The notes below the pieces were generated by a model, which saw only the letters and a program-made list of their open reading frames with translations, was not told the origin of the DNA and searched no databases. A DNA stretch of 9,260 nucleotides from Bacillota bacterium (GTDB lineage: Bacteria > Bacillota > Clostridia > Tissierellales > Peptoniphilaceae). The stretch lies in assembly GCA_023442495.1 (NCBI GenBank), contig JAEZZB010000133.1, positions 1-9,260 on the forward strand, given 5' to 3'. Positions within the stretch are counted from its first letter, which is position 1; the number at the start of each line of letters is the position of its first letter. A program made the position numbers and the translations under genes. This document shows positions 1 through 6,962 of the stretch, piece after piece.

Positions 1-47
1 TTGTTAATACAAATTAAGACATTATGAAATAAAAAAGCAAAAATCTA

Positions 48-77
48 TTGAAATATGTGTCTTATTATTGTTGTAAT
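48..77 (+). promoter_or_regulatory. Possible promoter of the ABC-2 exporter operon
   Basis: TTGAAA (48-53) is followed after 18 bases by TGTAAT (72-77), a fair sigma-A match, and transcription would start near 84. A perfect TATAAT lies at 78-83 but has no -35 at normal spacing. In DNA this AT-rich such matches arise by chance, so the call is tentative. The rest of 1-123 holds no gene that I can see; the Shine-Dalgarno AAGGAAG (111-117) for the permease lies at its end. Confidence 0.35.
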
Positions 78-123
78 TATAATTAACTAAACTTATACCA
101 TGTAACCCAAAAGGAAGTAATAT

Positions 124-2634
124 ATGCTAAGCTTTGAGATAAAAAAACTAATAAAGTCAAGAGTGTTTTTGTTCACAATATTATTTTCTACAATTATGTC
201 CTTGTATATTAATTATAAATCTAATAATCTAGATTTGACGATAGATAATCCTACCTATGTGGGAAATATTGGTTCTGAAGCTATATTTTCAATGAATTTT
301 TATAATCAATTTTTCAAATTGGAGAATAGAGAACAAGCAATATTAGAGTATTCAGAAATTGAAGAAAAATATTCAAATGTACATAATTCTAAAATTGTAT
401 CATATATTGCCAATAAAGGAAATCAAAGTTTTGTAAAAAATTATGATATAGCTAAAACCGTGCAAGAGTTAAATTATGAATTTTTAGAAAATATTGATGA
501 ATTTAAACACAGATATGATATAGATATTGAAGATATTAATCAAAAAAATGATTATGAATATGGTCTATTTGAATCAAGATACTACCATGATAATGGTATT
601 TTATTTACTAGGGCAAATGAAGAATTTCTTTCTACCAATTATATAAGAAGAATAATATATCAAAGTGACATTATATTCGGTATACCATTTCTAATATTTA
701 TGATAATTACATTCTATGGAATACTTTCTAAAGATAAAGATGAAGGAACTATAAATTTACTTAAAAATCAACCTATAAAAAATATATTGCTTTCAAAATT
801 AATGGCGATGCTATTTATAGCGATTGTGTATACTATTGGATTTTTAATTTCATTTTTTATTATTTGTAAATTTCAAGGTATTAGGATAAATGGATTTCGA
901 GAAATTTATAGGATATTTAATACATTAAATCAAATTAAATATTTAAAAGGATATGAAGTATTGACATTAATTCTAATTTCATACTTTGTATTGGTTACAT
1001 TTATATCGACATTTATTATATTTATAAATACAATAACTACAAATAAGGAAGCTTCATTAGCATTACTAATTGTAATATTTGGATTAGCATATACATTTAC
1101 AGAAAACAATGTAATTTTACAAAATATATTAAACCCCATATATGCATTTGATTACTTAAGACTAATAACTGGTAAGATAGTTACAATGATAGATATAGAT
1201 GGTAGCGTAGAATTTGTATATATAAATCAAAGTAGCTTTATATATTTATTAATTTATAATATCTACTCATTATTTTTATTTGGATTATCAAGATATATTT
1301 TTGCTAATGATTTAGGATTTCCTAAAAAAGTTAACGAAAATCAATTTTTAAATAATAATATATTTAGATTTGAAATTAGAAAAATCGTAAAAAATAATAT
1401 ATTTATTATATATATTTTAGGTGCATTGATTTTTGTGTTTTCTCGATATTATTTTCAAATTAATGATGTAGATAAATATAAAAGATATTGGATAAGAGAA
1501 TCTGGGAAAATTAAAAGCTATCAAGATGAGATTTTAAAATTAGAAGAAGAATTATTATATTCCAATTCTGATTTAGATAAAGAGATGATAAATGAAGAAC
1601 TAGAATTAGTAAATAAGAAAATAGGTATACAAAAAAGAATTATCGAAGGATATAATGATTTAGACTCCGAAAAGTTTTATTTGGCACAAAAAGAAAATAC
1701 TATATATTCATATGATACATATGGCTCGGATTCTCATATATTCAAATATGAAAAACCTATTATATTTGGGAAAATTGAATCGATATTATTAGATGAGATA
1801 TCTATAGAAAAAAATGTAAGACCAATAATAAGATCAGCTTTTCAATATTCACAATATGAAAAATTCAACAATCCATTAATTGAAAATGAATATAGAAATC
1901 GTGAAACTTATCTAACTAATTCTAGCTTATATACGAATTATCGAATGTTAAAATATAATAATTTAGATATTTTATTTTTATTACTTGTTTTATTTATGGT
2001 TCTTGGTGGATATATTTATGATAAAAAAAATGGAAATCAGTTAAATCTAATATATACACAGCCTATAGATAAATTTAAATTTCATATTATTAAAATAATC
2101 ACTCAATCTTTGGTTATAGTTTTAGTATATGGAATTATTAGCATTTTTATAATAGCTATGGGCATTATAAAAGAAGGACTAGGAGATTTAAATCAACCAG
2201 TTATTGAATATCTTTCTTTATATAATAATCCACAAATAGCCATTGAAGAGCAAGCTGTTAAAACAATCACGACTATCCCCATATATATTTATTTAATAAA
2301 AGCATATATCGTGATAATATTTCAAGCTTTGCTTTTATCTGCAATTTCAACATTAATATCAATATTTACAAAAAGCAAAACTGTAATAATTGTTGGAGTT
2401 TTAAGTGTTTTTGTATTAGGGATTATGATAACAAATTTAATAGATATAGATATAATTAAGCTATTAAGTCCATTTAGTTATATATTTGCGAGTAAAATTG
2501 CTGACAATTCTATAATTCCAGTAAATGGAATGGAAGGGGCAAGTTATATAATAAGTTTAACTATACTTTTATTATCATCTACGATAATTTCAATCTTAGG
2601 TGGCATAATAGTAAAAAACAAGGATCAAATCTAG
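124..2634 (+). CDS. ABC-2 type exporter permease, two homologous halves fused in one chain
   Basis: This is the membrane subunit of an ABC exporter working with the ATPase encoded just downstream; its substrate is unknown. The protein has 836 residues and two similar halves. Each begins with an amphipathic FEI(K/R)K segment (residues 4-8 and 416-420) and a membrane helix (about 15-30 and 426-440). A large extracytoplasmic domain follows (about 31-180 and 441-610), then a membrane helix (183-201 and about 615-632) leading into a cytoplasmic loop with a shared LxxxQP(I) pattern (QPI near 219 and at 646-648), and further helices. This is the ABC-2 fold twice, so one chain probably supplies both transmembrane halves. 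The first loop keeps the ABC-2 EGT motif (207-209), whereas the second has NGN (636-638). Residues about 455-515 are charged and look coiled-coil. The ATG has AAGGAAG six bases upstream. Family is clear; substrate (peptide, bacteriocin, lipid, drug) cannot be read. Confidence 0.85.
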   Translation: MLSFEIKKLIKSRVFLFTILFSTIMSLYINYKSNNLDLTIDNPTYVGNIGSEAIFSMNFYNQFFKLENREQAILEYSEIEEKYSNVHNSKIVSYIANKGNQSFVKNYDIAKTVQELNYEFLENIDEFKHRYDIDIEDINQKNDYEYGLFESRYYHDNGILFTRANEEFLSTNYIRRIIYQSDIIFGIPFLIFMIITFYGILSKDKDEGTINLLKNQPIKNILLSKLMAMLFIAIVYTIGFLISFFIICKFQGIRINGFREIYRIFNTLNQIKYLKGYEVLTLILISYFVLVTFISTFIIFINTITTNKEASLALLIVIFGLAYTFTENNVILQNILNPIYAFDYLRLITGKIVTMIDIDGSVEFVYINQSSFIYLLIYNIYSLFLFGLSRYIFANDLGFPKKVNENQFLNNNIFRFEIRKIVKNNIFIIYILGALIFVFSRYYFQINDVDKYKRYWIRESGKIKSYQDEILKLEEELLYSNSDLDKEMINEELELVNKKIGIQKRIIEGYNDLDSEKFYLAQKENTIYSYDTYGSDSHIFKYEKPIIFGKIESILLDEISIEKNVRPIIRSAFQYSQYEKFNNPLIENEYRNRETYLTNSSLYTNYRMLKYNNLDILFLLLVLFMVLGGYIYDKKNGNQLNLIYTQPIDKFKFHIIKIITQSLVIVLVYGIISIFIIAMGIIKEGLGDLNQPVIEYLSLYNNPQIAIEEQAVKTITTIPIYIYLIKAYIVIIFQALLLSAISTLISIFTKSKTVIIVGVLSVFVLGIMITNLIDIDIIKLLSPFSYIFASKIADNSIIPVNGMEGASYIISLTILLLSSTIISILGGIIVKNKDQI

Positions 2635-2637
2635 GAG
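2632..2637 (+). promoter_or_regulatory. Ribosome binding site overlapping the permease stop codon
   Basis: The permease stop TAG is the first half of TAGGAG, whose AGGAG serves as the Shine-Dalgarno site for the ATPase, with a six-base spacer to the ATG at 2644. Ribosomes finishing the permease therefore arrive on the next initiation site, which suggests coupled translation of the two subunits. Confidence 0.75.
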
Positions 2638-2643
2638 TAAATT

Positions 2644-3534
2644 ATGGCAATTTTAAGGGTAACAAATTTAACAAAAAATTATGGCAAACATGAAGTACTT
2701 AAGGGGATTGATTTAGTATTTGACAAGCCAGGTATTTATGCATTGGTAGGTCCAAATGGCTCAGGAAAATCTACTCTGTTTAATATAATATCAAATCTTT
2801 TAAAACCGACATCTGGAGAGATTGAAGTTGTTGGAAAGAAAAATACGGATGCAAGTATTTTTTATGAAGTTTCATTTTTAAAAGATAATAGAGTTTTATA
2901 TGAATATTTATCAGGATATGAGCATTTAACTTTTATAGAATCTGCACAAAAACTTCCTCATAAAAGAGTAGATGAAGTAATTGAAAAAATGCAAATAGCT
3001 CATTATGTTCATAAAAAGGTAGGGGATTATTCGCTTGGTATGAAACAACAATTATTAATTGCAATGGCAATGCTAAACAAGCCAAAGCTTATGATACTCG
3101 ATGAACCAGTCAATGGACTAGATCCAACCTCGGTTATAAAAGTTAGATATTTATTAAAAGAACTTGCAGAAAATGGAACGACTATATTAATTTCATCACA
3201 TACTTTGAGTGAAATTGATTTACTCACAGACAATATAATGTTTTTGAAAGATGGAAAAATTGTTGAAGAAAAAATAGATATTTATAACAATATCTATTCA
3301 ATTACATTAGAAGATGATTTTGAAAATTTGGAAAATTTACTTAAAGAATATGAATATAAACTTGAAGAGAAAGAATTAAGAGTTAATTTAATAGACAAAG
3401 ATATATTTGAACTTTTATCAATATTTAATGAAAATCAAATTAAATATTTAGACATCTCAAAGGTAAAAAGAGGAACAGAAGAAAGATATATGGAAATGTT
3501 TCCTGAAGAAATGGCTAAAATTCAACAATATTAA
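2644..3534 (+). CDS. ABC exporter ATP-binding subunit
   Basis: This is the cytoplasmic ATPase that powers the preceding permease; the genes are nine bases apart and share a stop/Shine-Dalgarno overlap. The nucleotide-binding domain covers residues 1 to about 210: Walker A GPNGSGKST (36-44), signature SLGMKQQ (130-136, a variant of LSGGQ), Walker B LMILDEP (149-155), D-loop GLDP (158-161) and switch histidine H186 in SSH. By alignment from memory with ABC-2 exporter ATPases (pattern LPE...LY), the Q-loop residue falls on D81 in FLKDN instead of Gln or Glu. Residues about 211-296 form a charged C-terminal extension typical in length for drug, bacteriocin and similar ABC-2 exporter ATPases. The order permease then ATPase is the reverse of the most common arrangement. 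All catalytic residues except the unusual Q-loop are intact, so it should be active. The substrate is unknown. Confidence 0.92.
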   Translation: MAILRVTNLTKNYGKHEVLKGIDLVFDKPGIYALVGPNGSGKSTLFNIISNLLKPTSGEIEVVGKKNTDASIFYEVSFLKDNRVLYEYLSGYEHLTFIESAQKLPHKRVDEVIEKMQIAHYVHKKVGDYSLGMKQQLLIAMAMLNKPKLMILDEPVNGLDPTSVIKVRYLLKELAENGTTILISSHTLSEIDLLTDNIMFLKDGKIVEEKIDIYNNIYSITLEDDFENLENLLKEYEYKLEEKELRVNLIDKDIFELLSIFNENQIKYLDISKVKRGTEERYMEMFPEEMAKIQQY

Positions 3535-3590
3535 TTATTCCCAAATTTTATTTTCAATTTTGTTTATTTTTTGATAAGCTATTATTTATA

Positions 3591-3597
3591 AAAGGAG
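3591..3597 (+). promoter_or_regulatory. Ribosome binding site that fixes the tag start
   Basis: AAAGGAG ends at 3597 and is five bases from the ATG at 3603. The in-frame GTG at 3597-3599, which would lengthen the protein by two residues, begins with the last G of this site and so cannot be served by it. ATG 3603 is therefore preferred. Confidence 0.8.
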
Positions 3598-3602
3598 TGG
3601 AA

Positions 3603-4169
3603 ATGGACGATAAAAATAGATGCCCTTGGGCTTGCTCGACTGATAGCATGAAACATTATCACGATACAATTTGGGGAAGGGAAGAAAAAGATGATAATAA
3701 AATGTTTAGAATGTTAGTTCTTGAAATGTTTCAAGCTGGATTGTCTTGGCAGACAATTTTGAATAAAATGGAATATTTTGATCAAGCATTTGATAATTTT
3801 GACATTGAAACAATAGCTAATTATGATGAAGAAAAAATACAAGAGTTAGAAAATAATGTGAATATCGTAAGAAATCGAATGAAGATTGAAGCAACAATAA
3901 ATAATGCTAATAAAGTAATTCAAATCCAAAATAAATATGGCTCTTTTTCAAAATTTATTTGGAGGTATGTATTTGACACACCAATAATTAATCCATGGTC
4001 TGAAATGGAAGAAGTACCATCAAAAAATTATTTATCAGATAAAATTACTGAAGATTTAAAAAAAGAGGGTTTTACATTTTTGGGTAGTACAATAATCTAT
4101 TCATGGCTTCAAGCAATAGGGATGATAAATGATCATTTATTATCATGTGATTTTAAATATATTGATTAA
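3603..4169 (+). CDS. tag: DNA-3-methyladenine glycosylase I
   Basis: This base-excision repair enzyme cuts the N-glycosidic bond of 3-methyladenine in alkylated DNA and leaves an abasic site. The 188-residue product matches the family's usual length. Compared from memory with E. coli Tag at a constant offset of +3, the zinc ligands Cys4, His17, His175 and Cys179 correspond to C7, H20, H178 and C182. Glu38 of the base pocket corresponds to E41 in LEMFQAGLSW, Tyr16 to Y19 and Trp46 to W49. E. coli Tyr13 is replaced by M16, which I believe is common in the family. The HYHD...WG motif (18-25) and NDH (176-178) are also typical. The start is set by AAAGGAG at 3591-3597. It follows the ABC ATPase after 68 bases with no clear terminator, so it may be co-transcribed, although the function is unrelated. 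Confidence 0.95.
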   Translation: MDDKNRCPWACSTDSMKHYHDTIWGREEKDDNKMFRMLVLEMFQAGLSWQTILNKMEYFDQAFDNFDIETIANYDEEKIQELENNVNIVRNRMKIEATINNANKVIQIQNKYGSFSKFIWRYVFDTPIINPWSEMEEVPSKNYLSDKITEDLKKEGFTFLGSTIIYSWLQAIGMINDHLLSCDFKYID

Positions 4170-4195
4170 TAGAAAAATAAGATGATAAGAATATA

Positions 4196-4254
4196 TTTAC
4201 AATTAATTTAATAGTAAAGATAAATATTTTTAATTTAATAAATTATTATATAAA
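4196..4254 (+). promoter_or_regulatory. Weak promoter candidates upstream of the glycosyltransferase pair
   Basis: The 116-base gap 4170-4285 is almost pure A/T. TTTACA (4196-4201) with GATAAA (4219-4224) after 17 bases is one candidate; TATAAA (4249-4254) without a convincing -35 is another. No hairpin terminator for tag is visible. AGGGAG (4275-4280), five bases before the ATG, is the ribosome binding site. The promoter call rests only on box matches in AT-rich DNA. Confidence 0.25.
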
Positions 4255-4285
4255 TATAGGGGTTAAATATTTATAGGGAGTATAT

Positions 4286-5281
4286 ATGAAAAAGAGTGTA
4301 TTATGGATTGTAATACCTTGTTATAATGAACAAGAAGTGCTTCCAATAACAGGACCAATGTTTTTGGAAAAATTAAAATCTCTTATAGATTTAGATAAAA
4401 TTTCTGATGAAAGTAGGATACTTTTTGTAAATGATGGTTCTAAAGATGAAACTTGGGAAATAATAAAAAGTTTGTCTAGACAAGAAAAACATTTTATAGG
4501 TATAAGTCAAAGTAGAAATAGAGGTCATCAAAATGCTGTATTGGCTGGATTGATGGAAGCAAAAGATATAGCAGATATCACAATTTCAATTGATTGTGAT
4601 GGTCAAGACGATATTAACGCAATTGATGAAATGATTGACAAGTACAATCAAGGATATGAAGTAGTATATGGAGTTAGAAATGACAGAACTACTGATACGT
4701 TTTTTAAAAGATTTACTGCTCAAACATATTATAAATTGTTAAATAAACTTGGAGTTAAAGTAGTTTACAATCATGCAGATTATAGATTGATAAGTTCTAG
4801 AGTTTTAAATGAATTTAAGGATTTTAAAGAAGTTAATATATTTTTAAGAGGTTTAATTCCATTAGTTGGATTTAAGAGTACCCATGTTTATTATAAGAGA
4901 AATGAGCGAATTGCAGGAGAAAGCCATTATCCTTTGTTTAAGATGATAAGTCTTGCAGCAGATGGAGTAACAAGTCTTTCTATAAAACCTATAAGATTTG
5001 TAACTGTATTAGGTATTATAATGAGTTTTGTATCATTTTTAGGAATAATATGGGCAATAATCACGGCTTTATCAGGAAATTCAGTTAGTGGTTGGGCATC
5101 ACTAGTGTGTATAGTTTCGCTGATAGGTGGTTTGCAATTATTTTCTTTAGGAATAATTGGTGAATATGTAGGTAAAACATATTTAGAAAGTAAACAAAGA
5201 CCAAGATATATTATTTCTGAAAGAACATATGAACAAATAAATAATATAAAGGACTATAATACTAATGAAGAAAATAAATAA
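4286..5281 (+). CDS. GtrB/DPM1-like polyprenyl-phosphate glycosyltransferase (GT2)
   Basis: This membrane-anchored family 2 glycosyltransferase probably moves a sugar from a nucleotide-sugar to undecaprenyl phosphate on the cytoplasmic face, making a lipid-linked donor. The GT-A domain covers residues 1 to about 230: VIPCYNE (9-15), VNDGS (48-52), the metal-binding region DCDGQDD (103-109), the NHADYRL stretch (162-168, equivalent to the GDFRL-type motif), FLRG (186-189) and RIAGESHY (208-215). Two membrane helices follow (about 239-262 and 270-293) with the conserved GEYVGK exit segment (292-297). This architecture of 331 residues with two C-terminal helices is that of GtrB, CsbB and YkcC. 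Its last 17 bases overlap the next gene, a polytopic membrane protein that is a likely acceptor transferase. The sugar (glucose, galactose, GlcNAc or other) cannot be told from the sequence. Confidence 0.9.
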   Translation: MKKSVLWIVIPCYNEQEVLPITGPMFLEKLKSLIDLDKISDESRILFVNDGSKDETWEIIKSLSRQEKHFIGISQSRNRGHQNAVLAGLMEAKDIADITISIDCDGQDDINAIDEMIDKYNQGYEVVYGVRNDRTTDTFFKRFTAQTYYKLLNKLGVKVVYNHADYRLISSRVLNEFKDFKEVNIFLRGLIPLVGFKSTHVYYKRNERIAGESHYPLFKMISLAADGVTSLSIKPIRFVTVLGIIMSFVSFLGIIWAIITALSGNSVSGWASLVCIVSLIGGLQLFSLGIIGEYVGKTYLESKQRPRYIISERTYEQINNIKDYNTNEENK

Positions 5282-6752
5282 TAGATTGACAGATATTTTT
5301 AATATTATATCAACAAGTCTATCAATTATATTTTTAACAATATTAACGGCTTTTTTATTTTTTGGATCTGTACATATTCAAATTAATGAAAAGACAGAGT
5401 TTCTATTTGGAAAATTCTATTGGCTATTATTCTTAATAGGTCATATAGTGGTATTAATATTGATTAGAAAAAATTATAAGAAAATTAACGAAAGACTATT
5501 TTTCGTTACAAATTCTGGAATTTATTTATTGATAGGAGCATATATAATCTATTTTCTGAGTTTTCGAATTAGAGCAGATGCATGGATTACATACACGGCA
5601 GGAAATGGATTAAGATATGGTGATTTTTCATATTTTGCTAAAACCGAATATTTAGGCTATTATCCTCATCAGCATGGAATGGTGTATTATAGCTATTTGC
5701 TAACGAATATTATTGAAACTTCAAAAATATTATTTAGTGCTAATTTGTTAGAAATTATTGGCATAAATTATTTTATTTATAAGATAACAGATAGACTTTT
5801 CCAATCCAATAAAATGAAGAATTTATTAGCTATTTATCTATCATTTGCATTTATGCAACAATTGATATTTATTACTTTTCCATATAATTTAATTCCTGGA
5901 TTTTTCTTCATGATTATTGGGTTTTATTTCGCTATTAAATTTAATCAAAGTAATAAATATATCAATTTAGCTTTAGCTATACTATTTTTAATAATTTCTT
6001 GTTTTATAAGATCGAATTATATTATTGCAGTTATTGCGATATTTTTATATTTATGGATTAATGATTCAAATAAGCTAATTTCAGTTAAATTTTTGTTAGC
6101 TTTTTTAATTATAAATCAAATATTTTCATTTTCTACAAAGAAATTTACGGAGAATATCACAGGATATGAAGTAAGTTCTGGAGCTCCTAAAATTCTTTGG
6201 ATTGCAATGGGTACAGATCCAGAAAATTGGAAAATAGGACCTGGATGGTATAATTCTTATAATAAAAATATAATTAAAAAAACTCAATTTGATTTTGATA
6301 AGGCAGGCGAAATAGGTAAAGAAAAAGTAGTAGAAAATATAAGATATTACTCAAAAAACCCTAAAGATGCCATTAAATTTTTTGGAATAAAATTTTTAAC
6401 TACATGGGCGGAACCTACATATGAATCGATTTGGAGTGGTCCACATATTAAATATGAGCAAATAAATAATAGTAGAATATTAAACTCTATATTTAATGAG
6501 GGTGGTTTATATTGGATAATATATAATTACATGAAATCTATACAATTTCTAATATATGCTTTAAGTTTGTATTGTTTAATTAACAGAAAAATATATAATA
6601 AAAAGCTCTCAATTTTCTTCATATATTTTTTAGGTGGGGTTTTCTTTCATCTTATGTGGGAAACAAAGAGTCAATACGTATATCCATATGTAATTTTATT
6701 AATACCAGTTGTAAGTGAATCTCTAGGATATATATTTGATAAAAAAAACTAA
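5265..6752 (+). CDS. Polytopic membrane protein, probable GT-C-type sugar transferase
   Basis: This 495-residue protein has about 12 membrane helices: near 15-36, 52-68, 84-101, 140-150, 160-175, 186-206, 208-224, 232-247, 251-265, 273-288, 425-440, 448-464 and 471-487. Between helix 3 and the next lies RADAW (103-107) and then YYPHQHG (132-138), positions where GT-C enzymes carry an acidic catalytic residue and a YP...G loop; D105 is the best candidate. A large outside domain (about 290-422) contains GPGWYN (325-330) and WAEPTYESIW (381-390). WETKSQYVYPY (465-475) resembles the conserved end of other GT-C proteins. It overlaps the GtrB-like gene by 17 bases, with AAAGGA (5248-5253) 11 bases upstream, implying coupled translation. 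I infer that it moves the sugar from the lipid donor to an envelope polymer. The family assignment comes from topology and context; an unrelated polymerase or flippase remains possible. Confidence 0.7.
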   Translation: MKKINNRLTDIFNIISTSLSIIFLTILTAFLFFGSVHIQINEKTEFLFGKFYWLLFLIGHIVVLILIRKNYKKINERLFFVTNSGIYLLIGAYIIYFLSFRIRADAWITYTAGNGLRYGDFSYFAKTEYLGYYPHQHGMVYYSYLLTNIIETSKILFSANLLEIIGINYFIYKITDRLFQSNKMKNLLAIYLSFAFMQQLIFITFPYNLIPGFFFMIIGFYFAIKFNQSNKYINLALAILFLIISCFIRSNYIIAVIAIFLYLWINDSNKLISVKFLLAFLIINQIFSFSTKKFTENITGYEVSSGAPKILWIAMGTDPENWKIGPGWYNSYNKNIIKKTQFDFDKAGEIGKEKVVENIRYYSKNPKDAIKFFGIKFLTTWAEPTYESIWSGPHIKYEQINNSRILNSIFNEGGLYWIIYNYMKSIQFLIYALSLYCLINRKIYNKKLSIFFIYFLGGVFFHLMWETKSQYVYPYVILLIPVVSESLGYIFDKKN

Positions 6753-6796
6753 ATAAATCAATATAATAGCTTCGTTTCAATTTTGAAAATACTTAT

Positions 6797-6822
6797 AAAA
6801 TTGGTTTTTATGACCAAGTTTT
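6797..6822 (+). terminator. Weak hairpin after the glycosylation operon
   Basis: AAAATTGGT (6797-6805) and ACCAA-G-TTTT (6813-6822) pair with one bulged G (6818) around a seven-base loop, 44 bases after the GT-C stop. Only three G-C pairs are present, and the following tract (GAGTTT) is poor, so termination would be weak. A separate perfect 6-bp palindrome TTTCAA-TT-TTGAAA lies at 6775-6788. Either may be chance in AT-rich DNA. Confidence 0.25.
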
Positions 6823-6842
6823 GAGTTTAGAGTATTTAAAGG

Positions 6843-6884
6843 TTGACTCGAAGTCTTTCTTATGTATACATTGTATAGTATAAT
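6843..6884 (+). promoter_or_regulatory. Promoter region of the ABC-F gene
   Basis: Two overlapping readings exist. TTGACT (6843-6848) with TATACA (6865-6870) after 16 bases has a good -35 and a fair -10. The perfect TATAAT (6879-6884) has only TTTCTT (6856-6861) at 17 bases upstream. Transcripts from the second would begin near 6891 and carry a leader of about 68 bases. The gene before it ends about 90 bases upstream, so an own promoter is expected. Confidence 0.5.
6865..6877. promoter_or_regulatory. Palindromic operator-like site TATACA-T-TGTATA
   Basis: Two perfect 6-bp inverted half-sites surround one central base. The palindrome covers the first -10 candidate and ends two bases before the TATAAT at 6879, so a bound dimeric repressor would block either promoter. 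No regulator gene is in the window. An AT-only palindrome other than its two C/G pairs can arise by chance. Confidence 0.35.
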
Positions 6885-6888
6885 TACA

Positions 6889-6932
6889 GTTCAAAATATC
6901 TTAATTGAAATTTTAGCAAATATTTTTTGAAC
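6889..6932 (+). promoter_or_regulatory. Leader hairpin of the ABC-F mRNA
   Basis: GTTCAAAA (6889-6896) pairs perfectly with TTTTGAAC (6925-6932). The stem continues with TAT (6897-6899) against ATA (6920-6922) across a two-base TT bulge, leaving a loop of 20 bases. The 5' arm begins at about the transcription start predicted from TATAAT 6879-6884, so the structure would sit at the very 5' end of the mRNA. It is not a classical GC-rich attenuator. Confidence 0.35.
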
Positions 6933-6962
6933 ATGATAGAAAATACTATGGAGGAGAAATGA
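6933..6962 (+). other. Possible nine-codon upstream ORF overlapping the ABC-F start
   Basis: An ATG at 6933 opens a nine-codon frame (MIENTMEEK) whose TGA (6960-6962) overlaps the ABC-F ATG (6959-6961) as ATGA. It contains the ABC-F Shine-Dalgarno and begins directly after the leader hairpin. It has no Shine-Dalgarno of its own, so translation is uncertain. Leader peptides are known to control some antibiotic-resistance ABC-F genes, which is the reason to record it. Confidence 0.2.

Noticed and set aside
15..64. 7-bp inverted repeat TAAGACA / TGTCTTA flanking the first promoter candidate
   Set aside because: Arms are short, 36 bases apart, and expected by chance in DNA of this composition; not enough for an operator.
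930..1139. Minus-strand frame of 69 codons inside the permease gene
   Set aside because: No Shine-Dalgarno or recognisable motif; it is a shadow of the membrane-helix coding sequence. The same applies to the minus-strand frames at 3027-3233, 6994-7194, 7560-7742 and 7687-7905.
3535..3590. T-rich stretch between the ATPase and tag as a terminator
   Set aside because: There are T runs but no stem of more than four pairs before them, and no usable promoter after them.
6775..6788. TTTCAA-TT-TTGAAA palindrome as an operator or terminator
   Set aside because: It is short, AT-rich, far from the promoter boxes, and lacks a following T tract.
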